Shown in pieces: positions 1 to 9,005 of a stretch of 64,000 nucleotides of DNA (position 1 is the stretch's first letter; each line of letters opens with the position of its first letter). Below the pieces are notes generated by a model, which was not told where the DNA came from, did not search any database, and saw only the letters and a program-made list of their open reading frames with translations. The position numbers were made by a program, and so were the translations under genes. The DNA comes from JAIEPX01 sp963725255. GTDB lineage: Bacteria > Pseudomonadota > Gammaproteobacteria > JAIEPX01. The stretch spans positions 62,001 through 126,000 of the forward strand of contig CAVRXV010000005.1 in the NCBI GenBank assembly GCA_963725255.1, given 5' to 3'.

Positions 1-25
1 ACCGTGGAGATGCTTCCTTTGATCA

Positions 26-52
26 GGAGTTTCCGCTATCGCTGGAAACTCG
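26..52. repeat. Short palindrome sharing its stem with the yidC-mnmE hairpin
   Basis: An 8-bp perfect stem, GAGTTTCC (27-34) and GGAAACTC (44-51), closes a 9-nt loop. The same stem, extended to 10 bp, occurs at 21582-21609 between yidC and mnmE. Both copies have a TTCCTTT stretch next to them. It lies beyond the 3' end of hipA, so it could terminate hipA or a gene left of the window. No clear T-run follows, so terminator function is uncertain. Confidence 0.4.
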
Positions 53-99
53 GCAAGATGACTTTCCTAATCGCGAAAGGAAAATCTCACTGTGAATTG

Positions 100-1341
100 T
101 TAATCAGAATTCTTATAACTTTGCTTCATCATCCTACCACAATGGAATTTAATGATTTCAGTTATCTTTCGTTCTACCGGATTATCACTATCATTTAACT
201 CTTTTAATATCTTTTCTGACATATGAATCACCCGGTCACGTACTGCTTTTTGACTAAAGCCAATCTCCTCAGCGAGTTTCTCAAAGTGTTTGATATTGAT
301 TGAACCAATATTATATTCACCACCTATTTTCATCGCCATCTTTTGACTCAAATTTTCATAATATGTCGTAGATAGCAGATCATATAATGGTGCTAGACGA
401 ATTTCTTTTTCGAGAATAAATGAAAAATTTTTACCATGTGCGTCACAATTACCAATTAGAAAATTAAAAATCACACCATCTAATAAACGCTGTAAGTCAA
501 TAGCGGGAACCGAAGAAAACTTTCTGATAAGCGAAAAACATTGCTGAAAAGAAGGGCCACCTTCGTTTTGATATTTCCTATTTGAGACAATGCCTTGTGC
601 TTGACAAAAATCTTCTTGATGTAGTCTACGTATATTAATATCTTGATTGCTGTCTACACTAATACGATCAAATCGTTCAATTAATAAATATTCGATATCT
701 TGAGCAAACTTGATAGTTGCTTTTGCAGCATTAATCCCAACTTGGTTGGCCAACGCTAAACAAAATGCTTCATTTTGAACTACCCCTTCATATCCTTTTA
801 TTGCTGGCTTGATAATATGAGTGCTTGGAGAGCCATCCAGAGGAATTGCAACCTGCCCATCTTTAATTCTAACTGCAATCTTGTCCTGAACACCCGCCAA
901 AGATAAACGCACTTCACTTTCACCAGCCAATAATGGACGTTGTGGTAATTTATGAAGAAGCTCCGCCAATTCCGTTTCATTAATCGTGCGATACTTATGA
1001 CTAAGTTGACTATTTTCATCACCGGGCGGAATAAACGTAATTGCTCCAGCACATTCACCACCGATTTTCTCCAACATTGAAAAATCATTGTGAGCACTTA
1101 TTCCATAAATTTTCGCGATAAGTCTTCGATTTCCCTCTTCGGGCAAGAAACCTTCAAAAAATCCTTGGCATTCTTTACGTGAATACATTTTCTCACTTAA
1201 CGGCAGAGAACACGAAATCGGTAGAGATGCTGGATTATTTAACCAACTAATATCATAATTGAACTGCAATTCCCCATGATCATTTTGATGCAATTGCCCT
1301 ACAAGTTGTTTATTCCAGTAGACTATTAGTTTTTTCGACAT
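100..1341 (-). CDS. hipA: HipA-family serine/threonine kinase toxin
   Basis: A 413-residue protein that fits the HipA family in length and motifs. The N-terminal HipA_N region is followed by the kinase core, with SLAGVQDKIAVR (phosphate-binding loop region), HIIKPA, the catalytic-loop-like stretch NCDAHGKNFSFIL and the metal-binding LAPLYDLLST. Characterised HipA proteins phosphorylate targets such as glutamyl-tRNA synthetase and induce dormancy; this specific target is not visible here. It lies 2 bp downstream of a HipB-like antitoxin gene on the same strand, as expected for a hipBA operon with autorepression. Alternative role: a HipA-like kinase with another substrate, as in HipT-type systems. 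Family assignment is secure. Confidence 0.93.
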   Translation of the reverse strand: MSKKLIVYWNKQLVGQLHQNDHGELQFNYDISWLNNPASLPISCSLPLSEKMYSRKECQGFFEGFLPEEGNRRLIAKIYGISAHNDFSMLEKIGGECAGAITFIPPGDENSQLSHKYRTINETELAELLHKLPQRPLLAGESEVRLSLAGVQDKIAVRIKDGQVAIPLDGSPSTHIIKPAIKGYEGVVQNEAFCLALANQVGINAAKATIKFAQDIEYLLIERFDRISVDSNQDINIRRLHQEDFCQAQGIVSNRKYQNEGGPSFQQCFSLIRKFSSVPAIDLQRLLDGVIFNFLIGNCDAHGKNFSFILEKEIRLAPLYDLLSTTYYENLSQKMAMKIGGEYNIGSINIKHFEKLAEEIGFSQKAVRDRVIHMSEKILKELNDSDNPVERKITEIIKFHCGRMMKQSYKNSD

Positions 1342-1343
1342 GA

Positions 1344-1568
1344 TTACAATTCCTGATTAACATTCGGTGGAATCAATTGTATCTTAATACCAAGCGTGTT
1401 CATCACGGTAAGTGTTTTCCCCAATTGTGAGGTGTCCTTGCCGTGCTCCAAGTCAATAATAAACCGTCTGCCCGTACCACAGGTCATCGCAAGCTCCTGT
1501 TGTGTAATGCCTAATGACTCACGAGTAACCTTAATAAGATTACCAACCGTTTTGGCAGTGTGTTTCAT
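1344..1568 (-). CDS. hipB: HipB-like XRE antitoxin and repressor
   Basis: A 74-residue Cro/CI-type helix-turn-helix protein. The HTH spans about residues 10-60 (VGNLIKVTRESLGITQQELA, then the recognition-helix region TGRRFIIDLEHGK). It is the first gene of the hip operon, and its stop lies 2 bp before hipA. HipB proteins neutralise HipA and bind operators in their own promoter. Three matching palindromes lie upstream (1583-1698). The protein is slightly shorter than E. coli HipB (88 residues). Confidence 0.9.
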   Translation of the reverse strand: MKHTAKTVGNLIKVTRESLGITQQELAMTCGTGRRFIIDLEHGKDTSQLGKTLTVMNTLGIKIQLIPPNVNQEL

Positions 1569-1582
1569 ATATCCCCCTAAAC

Positions 1583-1698
1583 GTTACCGTACAGTAACAT
1601 TATACCATAAAGTGGCGATAAAACCAGAAAATGTTCCCGATCAATCACTTTATCTATCTTTACGGCTATTTGTTTAGAATAAGTTACCGATCAGTAAC
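1583..1698. promoter_or_regulatory. hipBA promoter with three operators at exact 50-bp spacing
   Basis: Two 16-bp near-palindromes, GTTACCGTACAGTAAC (1583-1598) and GTTACCGATCAGTAAC (1683-1698), each match their own reverse complement at 14 of 16 positions. A degenerate third copy, GTTCCCGATCAATCAC, lies at 1633-1648 and matches the 1683 copy at 13 of 16. The starts are exactly 50 bp apart. On the minus strand a TATAAT -10 box (1604-1599) sits directly upstream of the first site, so HipB bound there would cover the transcription start. Confidence 0.75.
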
Positions 1699-1840
1699 AT
1701 GGCTATGAAGGCGCCGTGTCTTTAAATGATATTGAGCTGGGATTCAGTAGATAAAATTCTGTTGAAACCCCTAGTTTGTAATGCTACTTTGATATGATTC
1801 TTATCGTTTACGCAAAGTCTTTCTTTCAAGGAGCCAAAAA

Positions 1841-2929
1841 GTGCCAACACAACCAGCGACATTTTTCGATCCAGCCAAAACATTCGATGATAATGTAGAC
1901 AATGGTCCGTATTTATCCAATCAATCAAAAAGTGCATCTGAAACTGAAAAAGACTCTGGTTATAAATTTTTGGGCCACCAAATTAATTCTCCTTTCGGCA
2001 TTCCCTCCGGACCTTTGCCCACCAGTCGACATATCATTGGGGCCTTTAAACGGGGCTTTGACGTGGTTTGTTACAAAACCCAGCGTAGTGTTGCATTCCC
2101 CTGCAATCCCTTCCCTAATGTAGTCTACATTGACGTAGAGGGCGATCTCACACTAGAGAAAGCCACTCACCCTCAAATAGGACATTTGGACTCCAGCGCC
2201 CCCGTCGAAAAACTAACGATCACTAATTCTTTTGGCAACCCCTGTCGCGGCCTTGATTTTTGGGTGGATGACCTTCGAAAAGCCGTCCAAGCTCAAGGCA
2301 AAGGGCAGCTGTGTATTAGTAGCGTCGTCGGAACAATTCAAGAAGGCTTTAACGATCACGATTATTTTCAGGATTTTGCAGCCACAGCCTTATTAGCCAA
2401 AAGCGCTGGCGTTCAAGCCATTGAGCTTAATCTTTCATGCCCTAATGTCGCGAGCGAAGGTGTGCTGTGTTACACCTATGAAGCCGTTTACCAGGTTTGT
2501 AAACTCACCAAAGAGGCTGTGGGTGACGTGCCATTAATCGCCAAAATGGGCTATTTCACGCCTGATCAACAACCCTTATTAGAAAAAATAGTCCTTGGGA
2601 TAAGCCCTTTTCTTGGGGCGTTTTCAGTCATCAATACTCTTCAGGCTTCCATCGTTGACGAGCAAGGCAATCAACTCCTGCCCGGCCCAGGCCGTCTAAA
2701 AGCTGGCTGCTGCGGCGCCAGCATTAAATGGGCAGGCCTTGATATGGTTAAACGCCTCGCTGCGCTTCGTGAAAAACACCGCTTAACTTTTGATATCATG
2801 GGCGTCGGGGGTGTCATGACTCCGGAACATTTTCTCGAATACCGAAACGCCGGTGCTGATGTCGTCCAATCTGCCACTGCAGTAATGTGGAACGATATGC
2901 TTGCACAGCAAGTCAAATCGACGCTCTAA
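1841..2929 (+). CDS. Dihydroorotate-dehydrogenase-family flavoprotein
   Basis: A 362-residue TIM-barrel flavoenzyme. Motifs typical of dihydroorotate and dihydropyrimidine dehydrogenases are visible: FGIPSGPLPT near the N terminus, ELNLSCPNVASEGVLCY in the middle, and the C-terminal FMN-phosphate region VGGVMTPEHFLEYRNAGADV followed by VQSATAVMWN. The start is GTG at 1841, with AAGGAG ending about 7 bases upstream. The gene stands alone, downstream of the hip promoter region. Whether the substrate is dihydroorotate, dihydrouracil or something else cannot be read from the sequence; the first 45 residues do not resemble standard PyrD. No other pyrimidine gene is adjacent. Confidence 0.75.
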   Translation: MPTQPATFFDPAKTFDDNVDNGPYLSNQSKSASETEKDSGYKFLGHQINSPFGIPSGPLPTSRHIIGAFKRGFDVVCYKTQRSVAFPCNPFPNVVYIDVEGDLTLEKATHPQIGHLDSSAPVEKLTITNSFGNPCRGLDFWVDDLRKAVQAQGKGQLCISSVVGTIQEGFNDHDYFQDFAATALLAKSAGVQAIELNLSCPNVASEGVLCYTYEAVYQVCKLTKEAVGDVPLIAKMGYFTPDQQPLLEKIVLGISPFLGAFSVINTLQASIVDEQGNQLLPGPGRLKAGCCGASIKWAGLDMVKRLAALREKHRLTFDIMGVGGVMTPEHFLEYRNAGADVVQSATAVMWNDMLAQQVKSTL

Positions 2930-3132
2930 TTTCAATTTCAAAAACATTGTTAACAAGTGTGGTGTGTAACAAGCCTGTCATCGAGACTCTACGCACAGAT
3001 ATACGAATGCCATAAATTATAATCAATTTCCAAATTATAATGATAATTACAGAACAGAATTATGTATATACATTGCATTACACATTTAACCATGCTACAA
3101 TATTATATAAACATGATAAGGGCAATAAATGT
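2930..3132 (+). other. Intergenic, AT-rich
   Basis: No gene is seen. An AAGGG ribosome-binding site (about 3118-3122) near the end supports ATG 3133 as the start of the next gene. Confidence 0.5.
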
Positions 3133-3915
3133 ATGCAAAAGATAGACTTTAATTACATGAGAATCAGTAAAAGCGGTGTTTTAGAAGAAAATGGTTATAT
3201 AGCGACTATCTCACAGAATGGCTTTATTACTCTCAGAACTCTTTCATGTGATGCCCGGCTAAAGGAAACTGGAGCAAATCCACCCGGATGGAAACTTCAC
3301 ATAAGCGTTGATGATGAGAACGAAAATTTGATAAGAGCGTGGGATAGTATCGCTGAGGTTTTCATTAACCACCAATTGTCTTTCGTTAAGGTTCAACTAC
3401 TCAAGAACATTAAAGATACCAAAGGTGAAGCATGGGATTGCGGTCGGCAATTCACGATATACATGCACCAGAACCCCGAAAAGCAACCTCGAGACTGGCA
3501 AAATCTAATCAATGAAATTACAGCAATATTTGTTAGAGAGGACATTAGGCCTGGTTACACAAATCCTACATCAAAGCCTATAGAAGGTAGTAGCTATTTT
3601 TCTTACAAGAATGACACACGTCCAAAGCAAGATATGAAGCAAGATACAAAACTAGAGAAAAAATCGTCGATGGAAGACCTAACAACGACATTAGCACATT
3701 CCCCTCCGGCCTCAATGCAAACCTCAAAAAATATCAGCGACGATAAAAGTGATAGTAAAAGTAAGCCTAAAGTGACAGTGCCATTTCTCAGGCTTTCGAA
3801 CGCGCCGCCTAAAGAACGAAAACAAAAAGAAACAATAAGCTGCAGAGATATATATTTAGGTGACTATCCCAAAGAAAAATGGTATAATCCCTCAAACGGT
3901 GAGGATAGATATTAG
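3133..3915 (+). CDS. Phosphothreonine-lyase-like (OspF/SpvC/HopAI1 family) candidate effector
   Basis: A 260-residue protein from ATG 3133, chosen for the AAGGG about 10 bases upstream; an in-frame upstream start at 3040 has no such site. Residues 53-163 resemble the OspF/SpvC effectors, which remove phosphate from MAP kinases by beta-elimination. Shared features are KLHIS (H56), a lysine exactly 30 residues on (K86 in SFVKVQ), GRQFTIY (Y110), an I-x-PG turn (138-141) and SYKNDTR (157-163). In SpvC and OspF, as I recall, the catalytic His and Lys are also 30 apart. The counterpart of SpvC Arg148 is not obvious. The C-terminal ~95 residues are polar and probably disordered, with no family match. 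Function is inferred from motifs only. Confidence 0.6.
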   Translation: MQKIDFNYMRISKSGVLEENGYIATISQNGFITLRTLSCDARLKETGANPPGWKLHISVDDENENLIRAWDSIAEVFINHQLSFVKVQLLKNIKDTKGEAWDCGRQFTIYMHQNPEKQPRDWQNLINEITAIFVREDIRPGYTNPTSKPIEGSSYFSYKNDTRPKQDMKQDTKLEKKSSMEDLTTTLAHSPPASMQTSKNISDDKSDSKSKPKVTVPFLRLSNAPPKERKQKETISCRDIYLGDYPKEKWYNPSNGEDRY

Positions 3916-4013
3916 TCTTCAATTCTTTATATCTCAGTATTTGTGCCGTACCAGGACTAAAATCGATTTTAGGCTATAATTGTAATTGAATAGGTACTGA
4001 AGTCGAGGTAGGT

Positions 4014-5030
4014 ATGTCACCCGAAGAAAAATCGGCAAAAATAGCGGCATTAAAAGAACTTTTGGGATATCTCAAAAGCCCAGAAAGAGGGGACCTATTT
4101 GACATTTTTTGTGAAGCCGTTCCTGCATTAAGAAATCTAAATTTATCGAAAATCAACGGCAAATTGCTCGGTGAAACCCACGAAGATGTATTACATTATA
4201 TTCAGCGAATTAATCCAGAGCACGAAAGAAGTCAACGAACTAAAGAAACAAATTATGATACGTATGGTAAATTGTGTCAAATTGCAAAAACAACAAGATA
4301 TGACCTATCATCTCAGGATGTACTACCTTATCGACTTCGTAAAGATCAATTAGAAAAACTAAACTATTTTATCAATCGAATCCGAGATGATTCTTTTTCC
4401 ATAGGAGACTACGAAGATTTGTTCGCTCATGAAAGTCTCTTAAAAGCATTAATTTCACCTGAAGAAAGATCAGATTTCGTAAAATGTATTGATAATATTA
4501 ATGTTAAAAAATTATTAATAAGGGGTACACCAGCTCAACCCAATCCAGTTCAAACAAAAGATGAACAAGGTGGGCGAGAAATTGACGACAAAGGCCCTTC
4601 AAGTCAGCTCATTTCAAAAGAAGTTTCTATCGTTCATTCTAAATTCCAAGATGAAACTACTCCACATAAAACCATTCAACCTGATCAAGTAGTTAGAAAA
4701 CAACGGATTGATTTAGAAAATGCGATGGATAAAACTTTTACAAATATTAGCGGTCATTTAACAGAGCTTATTACTAATAAATCTACTGCTGAATCTGCAC
4801 CCCCATTAAAATCTGAGTATGATACTCATTTAAAGAAATTCAATGAGATTCTATCAGACAAAAATAGAAAAAAAATAATGTCAACTTTAGGCCCTAAACA
4901 AGCAGGTTTACCACGAGAAATTATGACAGAAAACCGCATCAGATTTGCCTTGCAGCAATTGAATACTGATCTTCAAGACTTAAATCGACGTAGTCAAGGA
5001 AACATCCTTAACTATAGTAAATTCAGATAA
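4014..5030 (+). CDS. Hypothetical protein, 338 aa
   Basis: Not recognised. The ATG at 4014 is preceded by GAGGTAGG. The first ~170 residues are charged and predicted helical (for example ALKELLGYLKSPERGDLFDIF). A polar low-complexity linker covers about 170-225 and a second helical region about 225-338. There is no signal peptide, membrane segment or enzyme motif. It follows the phosphothreonine-lyase-like gene and precedes an LRR pseudogene, so an effector role is possible, but that is inference from location. Confidence 0.6.
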   Translation: MSPEEKSAKIAALKELLGYLKSPERGDLFDIFCEAVPALRNLNLSKINGKLLGETHEDVLHYIQRINPEHERSQRTKETNYDTYGKLCQIAKTTRYDLSSQDVLPYRLRKDQLEKLNYFINRIRDDSFSIGDYEDLFAHESLLKALISPEERSDFVKCIDNINVKKLLIRGTPAQPNPVQTKDEQGGREIDDKGPSSQLISKEVSIVHSKFQDETTPHKTIQPDQVVRKQRIDLENAMDKTFTNISGHLTELITNKSTAESAPPLKSEYDTHLKKFNEILSDKNRKKIMSTLGPKQAGLPREIMTENRIRFALQQLNTDLQDLNRRSQGNILNYSKFR

Positions 5031-5072
5031 GCCACAACGTGGGGGTTAATCTAAATATTTTACTACGTATTT

Positions 5073-5185
5073 AATATCACCTATGATAAAAATTTCAGGT
5101 TGACTCAACACTTATTTTAAAAAATTATTCCGAGAATATCTTTTCTTAATCCATTCTTTAGAATGCTGATATAGGTGTTAATTGT
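5073..5185 (-). pseudogene. Remnant of a nucleotidyltransferase 3' end
   Basis: Read on the minus strand, this stretch encodes EWIKKRYSRNNFLK, a stop, then VLSQPEIFIIGD. That aligns with the C terminus of the nucleotidyltransferase at 8248 (EWNKKRRSQNHFLNQVLSQPKIFIIGD). The DNA at about 5076-5126 and 8265-8315 is a near-identical direct repeat. The remnant overlaps the 3' end of the LRR pseudogene in another frame, so the last ~25 codons of that gene are probably captured foreign sequence. Confidence 0.65.
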
Positions 5186-5834
5186 AGTTTTTGGAAAGAA
5201 CCCACGAATATCTTCATTATCTTTTGCTGAAGGAGCTTTTGGCAGCGGTTTAAAAAATGGATGTTCAGAATCTATCGGTATTCTCTCATCGTAAAAAACT
5301 TTTACTGCTTGCCCAGAGTTTTCGGATTCTTGAGCCTGACGTAACATGTGTTTGCCCAAAATACTGAAATTATTGCTGCGCAAATCAATTGTAAAGATTT
5401 TTGCATCTATGTTCTGATTTCAACGCCTTTGTAATTGAGTCTGCAGCATCGTCGCGTAAATTATTATAACGTAGTGATAATGTTATGTTATCTGCACAAT
5501 GATCCGAAACAAAATAAGTAGCCCACTGTTCTGCACCTTGATTCCCAATTAAATTGTTGCGTAAATTGATACTGAGATTAATCAGGCCTCTTCTAGCCAT
5601 TAAAAAATCAACTAATAATTTATTGGCGTCAGAATTAATGTTACAGTCCTCTATACTAAGTGTTAAATCCGTTATCGTTGTTAATTCAGTCAAGCTGTCA
5701 ATCAACTGCCTAACATCATCTTTAGAAAGTGCAATACCGTCCAACGAATAAGTAAACTCTGTACTCGACCCGGTTTGTATAAATTCTTTAATACATTGTG
5801 TAAATTTTTCGATATGCACAGATTTCATAAACAC
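5117..5834 (-). pseudogene. Leucine-rich-repeat protein gene with a frameshift
   Basis: The first 149 codons (5834-5385) carry ribonuclease-inhibitor-type LRRs: LTLSIEDCNINSDANKLLVD, LSINLRNNLIGNQGAEQW and LSLRYNNLRDDAADSITKAL. The frame then stops. The next repeat, IDLRSNNFSILGKHML, continues in another frame from about 5398 to 5117. Removing one base from the T5 run at 5398-5402 (A5 on the coding strand) restores continuity. LRR proteins of this kind in intracellular bacteria are often effectors. The C-terminal tail is probably derived from a nucleotidyltransferase remnant in another frame. Confidence 0.7.
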
Positions 5835-5916
5835 CTCCTAAAATACGCATCTTTATAATAAACATCTTAACATTAAATTTTAGACTTCGACAATCTCTTA
5901 TTTTTTTGGCAAATAT

Positions 5917-6117
5917 CTATGGCGCCCCCTGCGGAATATGGTACCTTTTGATTCGCTTTTGACCTTGGGGTGCCATAGATTGTTTTACCCAAGTTTGTTG
6001 TGGTACTGAATGTTGTTGATCATGCATTGTTTCCCCTCCTTCTAAATCAGTATGACCTTTATGTGTTGTTGATTGTTTTACCCAACTTTGCTGAGGGGAT
6101 GCATGTTCTTGATGCAT
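5917..6117 (-). CDS. WVKQS-repeat tail, probably the detached C terminus of the amylase-family protein
   Basis: A 66-residue open frame with two copies of a ~32-residue repeat, PQQSWVKQSTTHKGH and PQQTWVKQSMAPQGQ. The same frame stays open upstream, without a start, to the end of the amylase gene (TEELIRQIATKHSRDEGNEQ, then AFTAVTSAKKYYVGSFNDQL). It meets the amylase frame at a T8 run (6249-6256, A8 on the coding strand). Losing one base there would fuse about 110 extra residues to the amylase protein. It is more likely a tail than an independent gene. Confidence 0.5.
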   Translation of the reverse strand: MHQEHASPQQSWVKQSTTHKGHTDLEGGETMHDQQHSVPQQTWVKQSMAPQGQKRIKRYHIPQGAP

Positions 6118-6244
6118 TAATTGATCGTTAAAACTGCCAACATAATATTTTTTAGCACTAGTAACTGCTGTAAATGCCCTCTGCTCGTTACCTTCGTCAC
6201 GAGAATGCTTAGTAGCGATTTGCCTAATTAATTCTTCTGTTAGT

Positions 6245-7792
6245 TCAATTTTTTTTATCGCCTATATTAACTAGAGTTAATTCAGGCTCCGTATAACCAG
6301 CACCATTATACGAAATAACAACCACTAAATCAGGATGGACATCAATTACCTTTGACCAGTGGGGAAAAACAGCTGGTGACAGTTGTTTTACCACCGCATT
6401 GAGCTCGGTAACAAAGTCTGAAACATTCACATCTGATTTCCTTTGTTCATGATCTAGCTTAAGGGCTAAGAATTTTTCTGATTCCTTATAAATCGAACTT
6501 CCATCTTTATTCGCAAAAACAGATTTTGGCGTGGTGTCGGCGAACTCATCACCACTCATCAGGTAATAGCCACCATCAGACACTAATGCCGCCATTGCCA
6601 ATCGCTTTTTCATATCCTGCAACCACATTTTCTTCATCTCTACAGCACGATCACGATCTGCTAACTCTAAGGCTGACATATCACCACCAGTAACTGCAGC
6701 GTTGGCAAGCATTACTGTGAGTGTTTCATGAGTAATCCTCAAGAAAAATGTATGGTGTTCTTTTTTATCACCTTTTTTCACGTTATTTAGATGACGTAAA
6801 AAATCATCTCCATCAATCTTATTTTCAACTAAACTTTCCATTGCATTCCAGCTTGCTGGTCCATCATCATGCGACGCTGCAAATCCAATTGTCCCTCCGC
6901 CTTTACGCTTCAGTTCTGACCCCCTGTTATCTAAATGTGTTAATTGCTGTTTGGTACCAATATCATGTCCAGAAGATGCCATCGTCCAGTTGATATTATT
7001 GGTGACATGTGTATAGAGCTCTCTGTAGTCATGAGCGATCTTATCAAGTCCTTTCGGCGGTAAACATTCGGCAAATATTATTGGACTGGCCTTAAATTTA
7101 TTCCGTACTAGCTCTTCTAATATAGGAAACAGCTCTCGCTGTAGTTCGGGTGACAGCCCGGTAGCAAAGTCAACTCTAACCCCCTTAAATCCAAAGTCAT
7201 TAACATACTTTGTAAGAATTGGCAGCCAAAAATGCTTAATAATTTGTTGTCGAATTGTTGGGTCGTCGTAATTGAACGGTACAATATCATCCCAATGATG
7301 AGCAATATCATTTTTAAACCACTTCGACGTATCAATTCCCAATTGCTGAAAATGTGGTGATTGATTGCTTACGAGTAGTGAATCTTTTGCCACATGATTT
7401 AACACCAAATCAAATAATGGTACTAGACCATTCTTAGTTGCAGTTTCAGTGTATTCAAACAGTAGTGCTTTTTCTGTATCACTTGCAAAAGACGGATTGC
7501 CATTACGTTGCAACTTTGATTCATTTGGATCTTTCAGGTCGGGGAATAAGAGGTGATTTAATTGCGCATAGTCATATGTTGCATAGAGTGAACCAGTAAC
7601 ACCACTTTGTTCATAGCTTTCAAAATTGTATCGATTTACTGATTGTGTTGAAGTTGAGTTTATCGGGTTGAGCCACACGGCATTAAATCCCAACCCGTCT
7701 TTGCCTATTCGTTGCAGATCACCTATTGCCTCTCTCATTGAGGCATAGACTCTAGGAAATACATTGTAGAGTACAAGTCTTTGATCTTTCAT
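6245..7792 (-). CDS. Alpha-amylase family (GH13-like) protein
   Basis: A 515-residue TIM-barrel glycosidase-like protein with the four conserved GH13 regions in order: FDLVLNH (D128-H133), GVRVDFA (nucleophile D208), FAECL (acid/base E242) and ASHDDG (H308-D309). All three catalytic acids are present, so activity on an alpha-glucan or maltosyl substrate is plausible. There is no signal peptide. No glycogen gene is adjacent, so this is not a glg operon; either a cytosolic or an effector role is possible. Translation ends at a TGA directly after an A8 tract. A one-base slip would extend the protein into the WVKQS-repeat tail at 5917-6117. Confidence 0.75.
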   Translation of the reverse strand: MKDQRLVLYNVFPRVYASMREAIGDLQRIGKDGLGFNAVWLNPINSTSTQSVNRYNFESYEQSGVTGSLYATYDYAQLNHLLFPDLKDPNESKLQRNGNPSFASDTEKALLFEYTETATKNGLVPLFDLVLNHVAKDSLLVSNQSPHFQQLGIDTSKWFKNDIAHHWDDIVPFNYDDPTIRQQIIKHFWLPILTKYVNDFGFKGVRVDFATGLSPELQRELFPILEELVRNKFKASPIIFAECLPPKGLDKIAHDYRELYTHVTNNINWTMASSGHDIGTKQQLTHLDNRGSELKRKGGGTIGFAASHDDGPASWNAMESLVENKIDGDDFLRHLNNVKKGDKKEHHTFFLRITHETLTVMLANAAVTGGDMSALELADRDRAVEMKKMWLQDMKKRLAMAALVSDGGYYLMSGDEFADTTPKSVFANKDGSSIYKESEKFLALKLDHEQRKSDVNVSDFVTELNAVVKQLSPAVFPHWSKVIDVHPDLVVVISYNGAGYTEPELTLVNIGDKKN

Positions 7793-8247
7793 CTGAGCAC
7801 TCCGGAAAGTACCATTTTTAAGCGATAATACATCAGCAGAGCAATGAGTCCCGGATCATTAAATCGTCGTTTTACATAAACTACTCACGTTTTTACCCAG
7901 CATCGACGTACCTATCACTCCAGTATTTTAAATAAATACATATATAACTTACCTATTACAATTATAGCCTACTACCGAGATTTTTGCCGGGCTCCGCCAT
8001 ACCGTAAAGTAGGGCAGTGATTTTACAGCATTAGACAAAAGGTTTTCGGTGTGACTACACAGTTCAAGACAATGGCAAAAATGACAAACCATCTTTTTTC
8101 ATTGCCACTAGAGTACTCTGGTCACCACCGAGCTAAGTCCAAATTCCCTATCTATATCGCCAAAAGTATTCGAATGTATGCGACAAAGTCCGTATAAGAT
8201 CCTATCTAATGTATACATTGTTACAGGTACAATTATTATGGATAACA
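7793..8247. other. Intergenic region without a recognisable gene
   Basis: No supported gene on either strand. The only clear structure is a perfect 12-bp palindrome, AATGTATACATT (8208-8219), near the 3' end of the nucleotidyltransferase pseudogene. No tRNA or insertion-sequence ends are seen. Confidence 0.5.
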
Positions 8248-8832
8248 TTAGAAACCGTTATTATCACCTATGATAAAAATTTTAGGTTGACTCAACACTT
8301 GATTTAAAAAATGATTCTGTGATCGTCGTTTTTTATTCCACTCTTCTACAGTGTAACACGTCGGATGAATTGTTCGACCCAAATACTCCTCTGTTTTAAC
8401 GAGAAGCTGAAATAATTCAGAGTAGCCTATTTTATCACTGACAATCATTAAATCAATATCGCTTTTTGCGTTATCTTCACTCTTAGCAATAGAGCCATAA
8501 ATAAATGACAAAATAATTTTAGAACTAATAGGCTCTAGCGCATCACGAAGAAGATCTGCCAAACCAAAAGTTTTAATTATTATACTTCTTAATTCAGTAA
8601 AAATAGGATTACTCGTATTTGCTTTATATTGCTTAAGATTTCCGGCGGTATGAAACTGATATCAAACCCGCCTCAGTCAATTTTTTCAATTCGCGTTGTA
8701 CAGAACCTCGCCCCATATCAGCAACACGAATAATCTCATTAGTGTGAAATGCGATGTCAGGGCGCGCATAAAGAAGACCCAGTACGTGCTGTTGCACTAT
8801 ACAAACAGAACATTAGATAAACTTATTATAAT
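8248..8832 (-). pseudogene. wHTH-nucleotidyltransferase (MNT-type) gene, broken
   Basis: The C-terminal part (8562-8248, 104 codons open) has the polymerase-beta-like motif GSIAKSEDNAKSDIDLMIV, with GS and DxD. Upstream, other frames encode the missing part: a winged helix (VQQHVLGLLYARPD, HTNEIIRVADMGRGSVQREL, KKLTEAGLIS) and the linker GNLKQYKANTSNPIFTEL. Joining them requires frameshifts near 8648 and 8800. The intact family is about 190 residues (winged helix plus MNT). Such proteins are often linked to toxin-antitoxin or AAA ATPase genes, and a decayed AAA ATPase lies 1 kb away. The 104-codon open frame may still be translated. Confidence 0.7.
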
Positions 8833-8988
8833 CGTACTCATATTGGGTATTATAGTACCCACTTTGGGGCTTATCAACCAGAGCAATGATTGTCATAGTA
8901 TTTAATACCTTTCGATCATGTACGAACTCAAACATGAAACTTTAAAAAAGAGACTATACTAATAGTAAATTGGTATTCAACTAATACA

Positions 8989-8997
8989 GGGGGGGGG
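8989..8997 (+). promoter_or_regulatory. G9 tract acting as ribosome-binding site
   Basis: Nine consecutive G residues end 8 bases before ATG 9006, in the Shine-Dalgarno position. Such a tract is unusual in AT-rich DNA and is a typical substrate for strand slippage. Confidence 0.5.
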
Positions 8998-9005
8998 AAG
9001 TGAAA

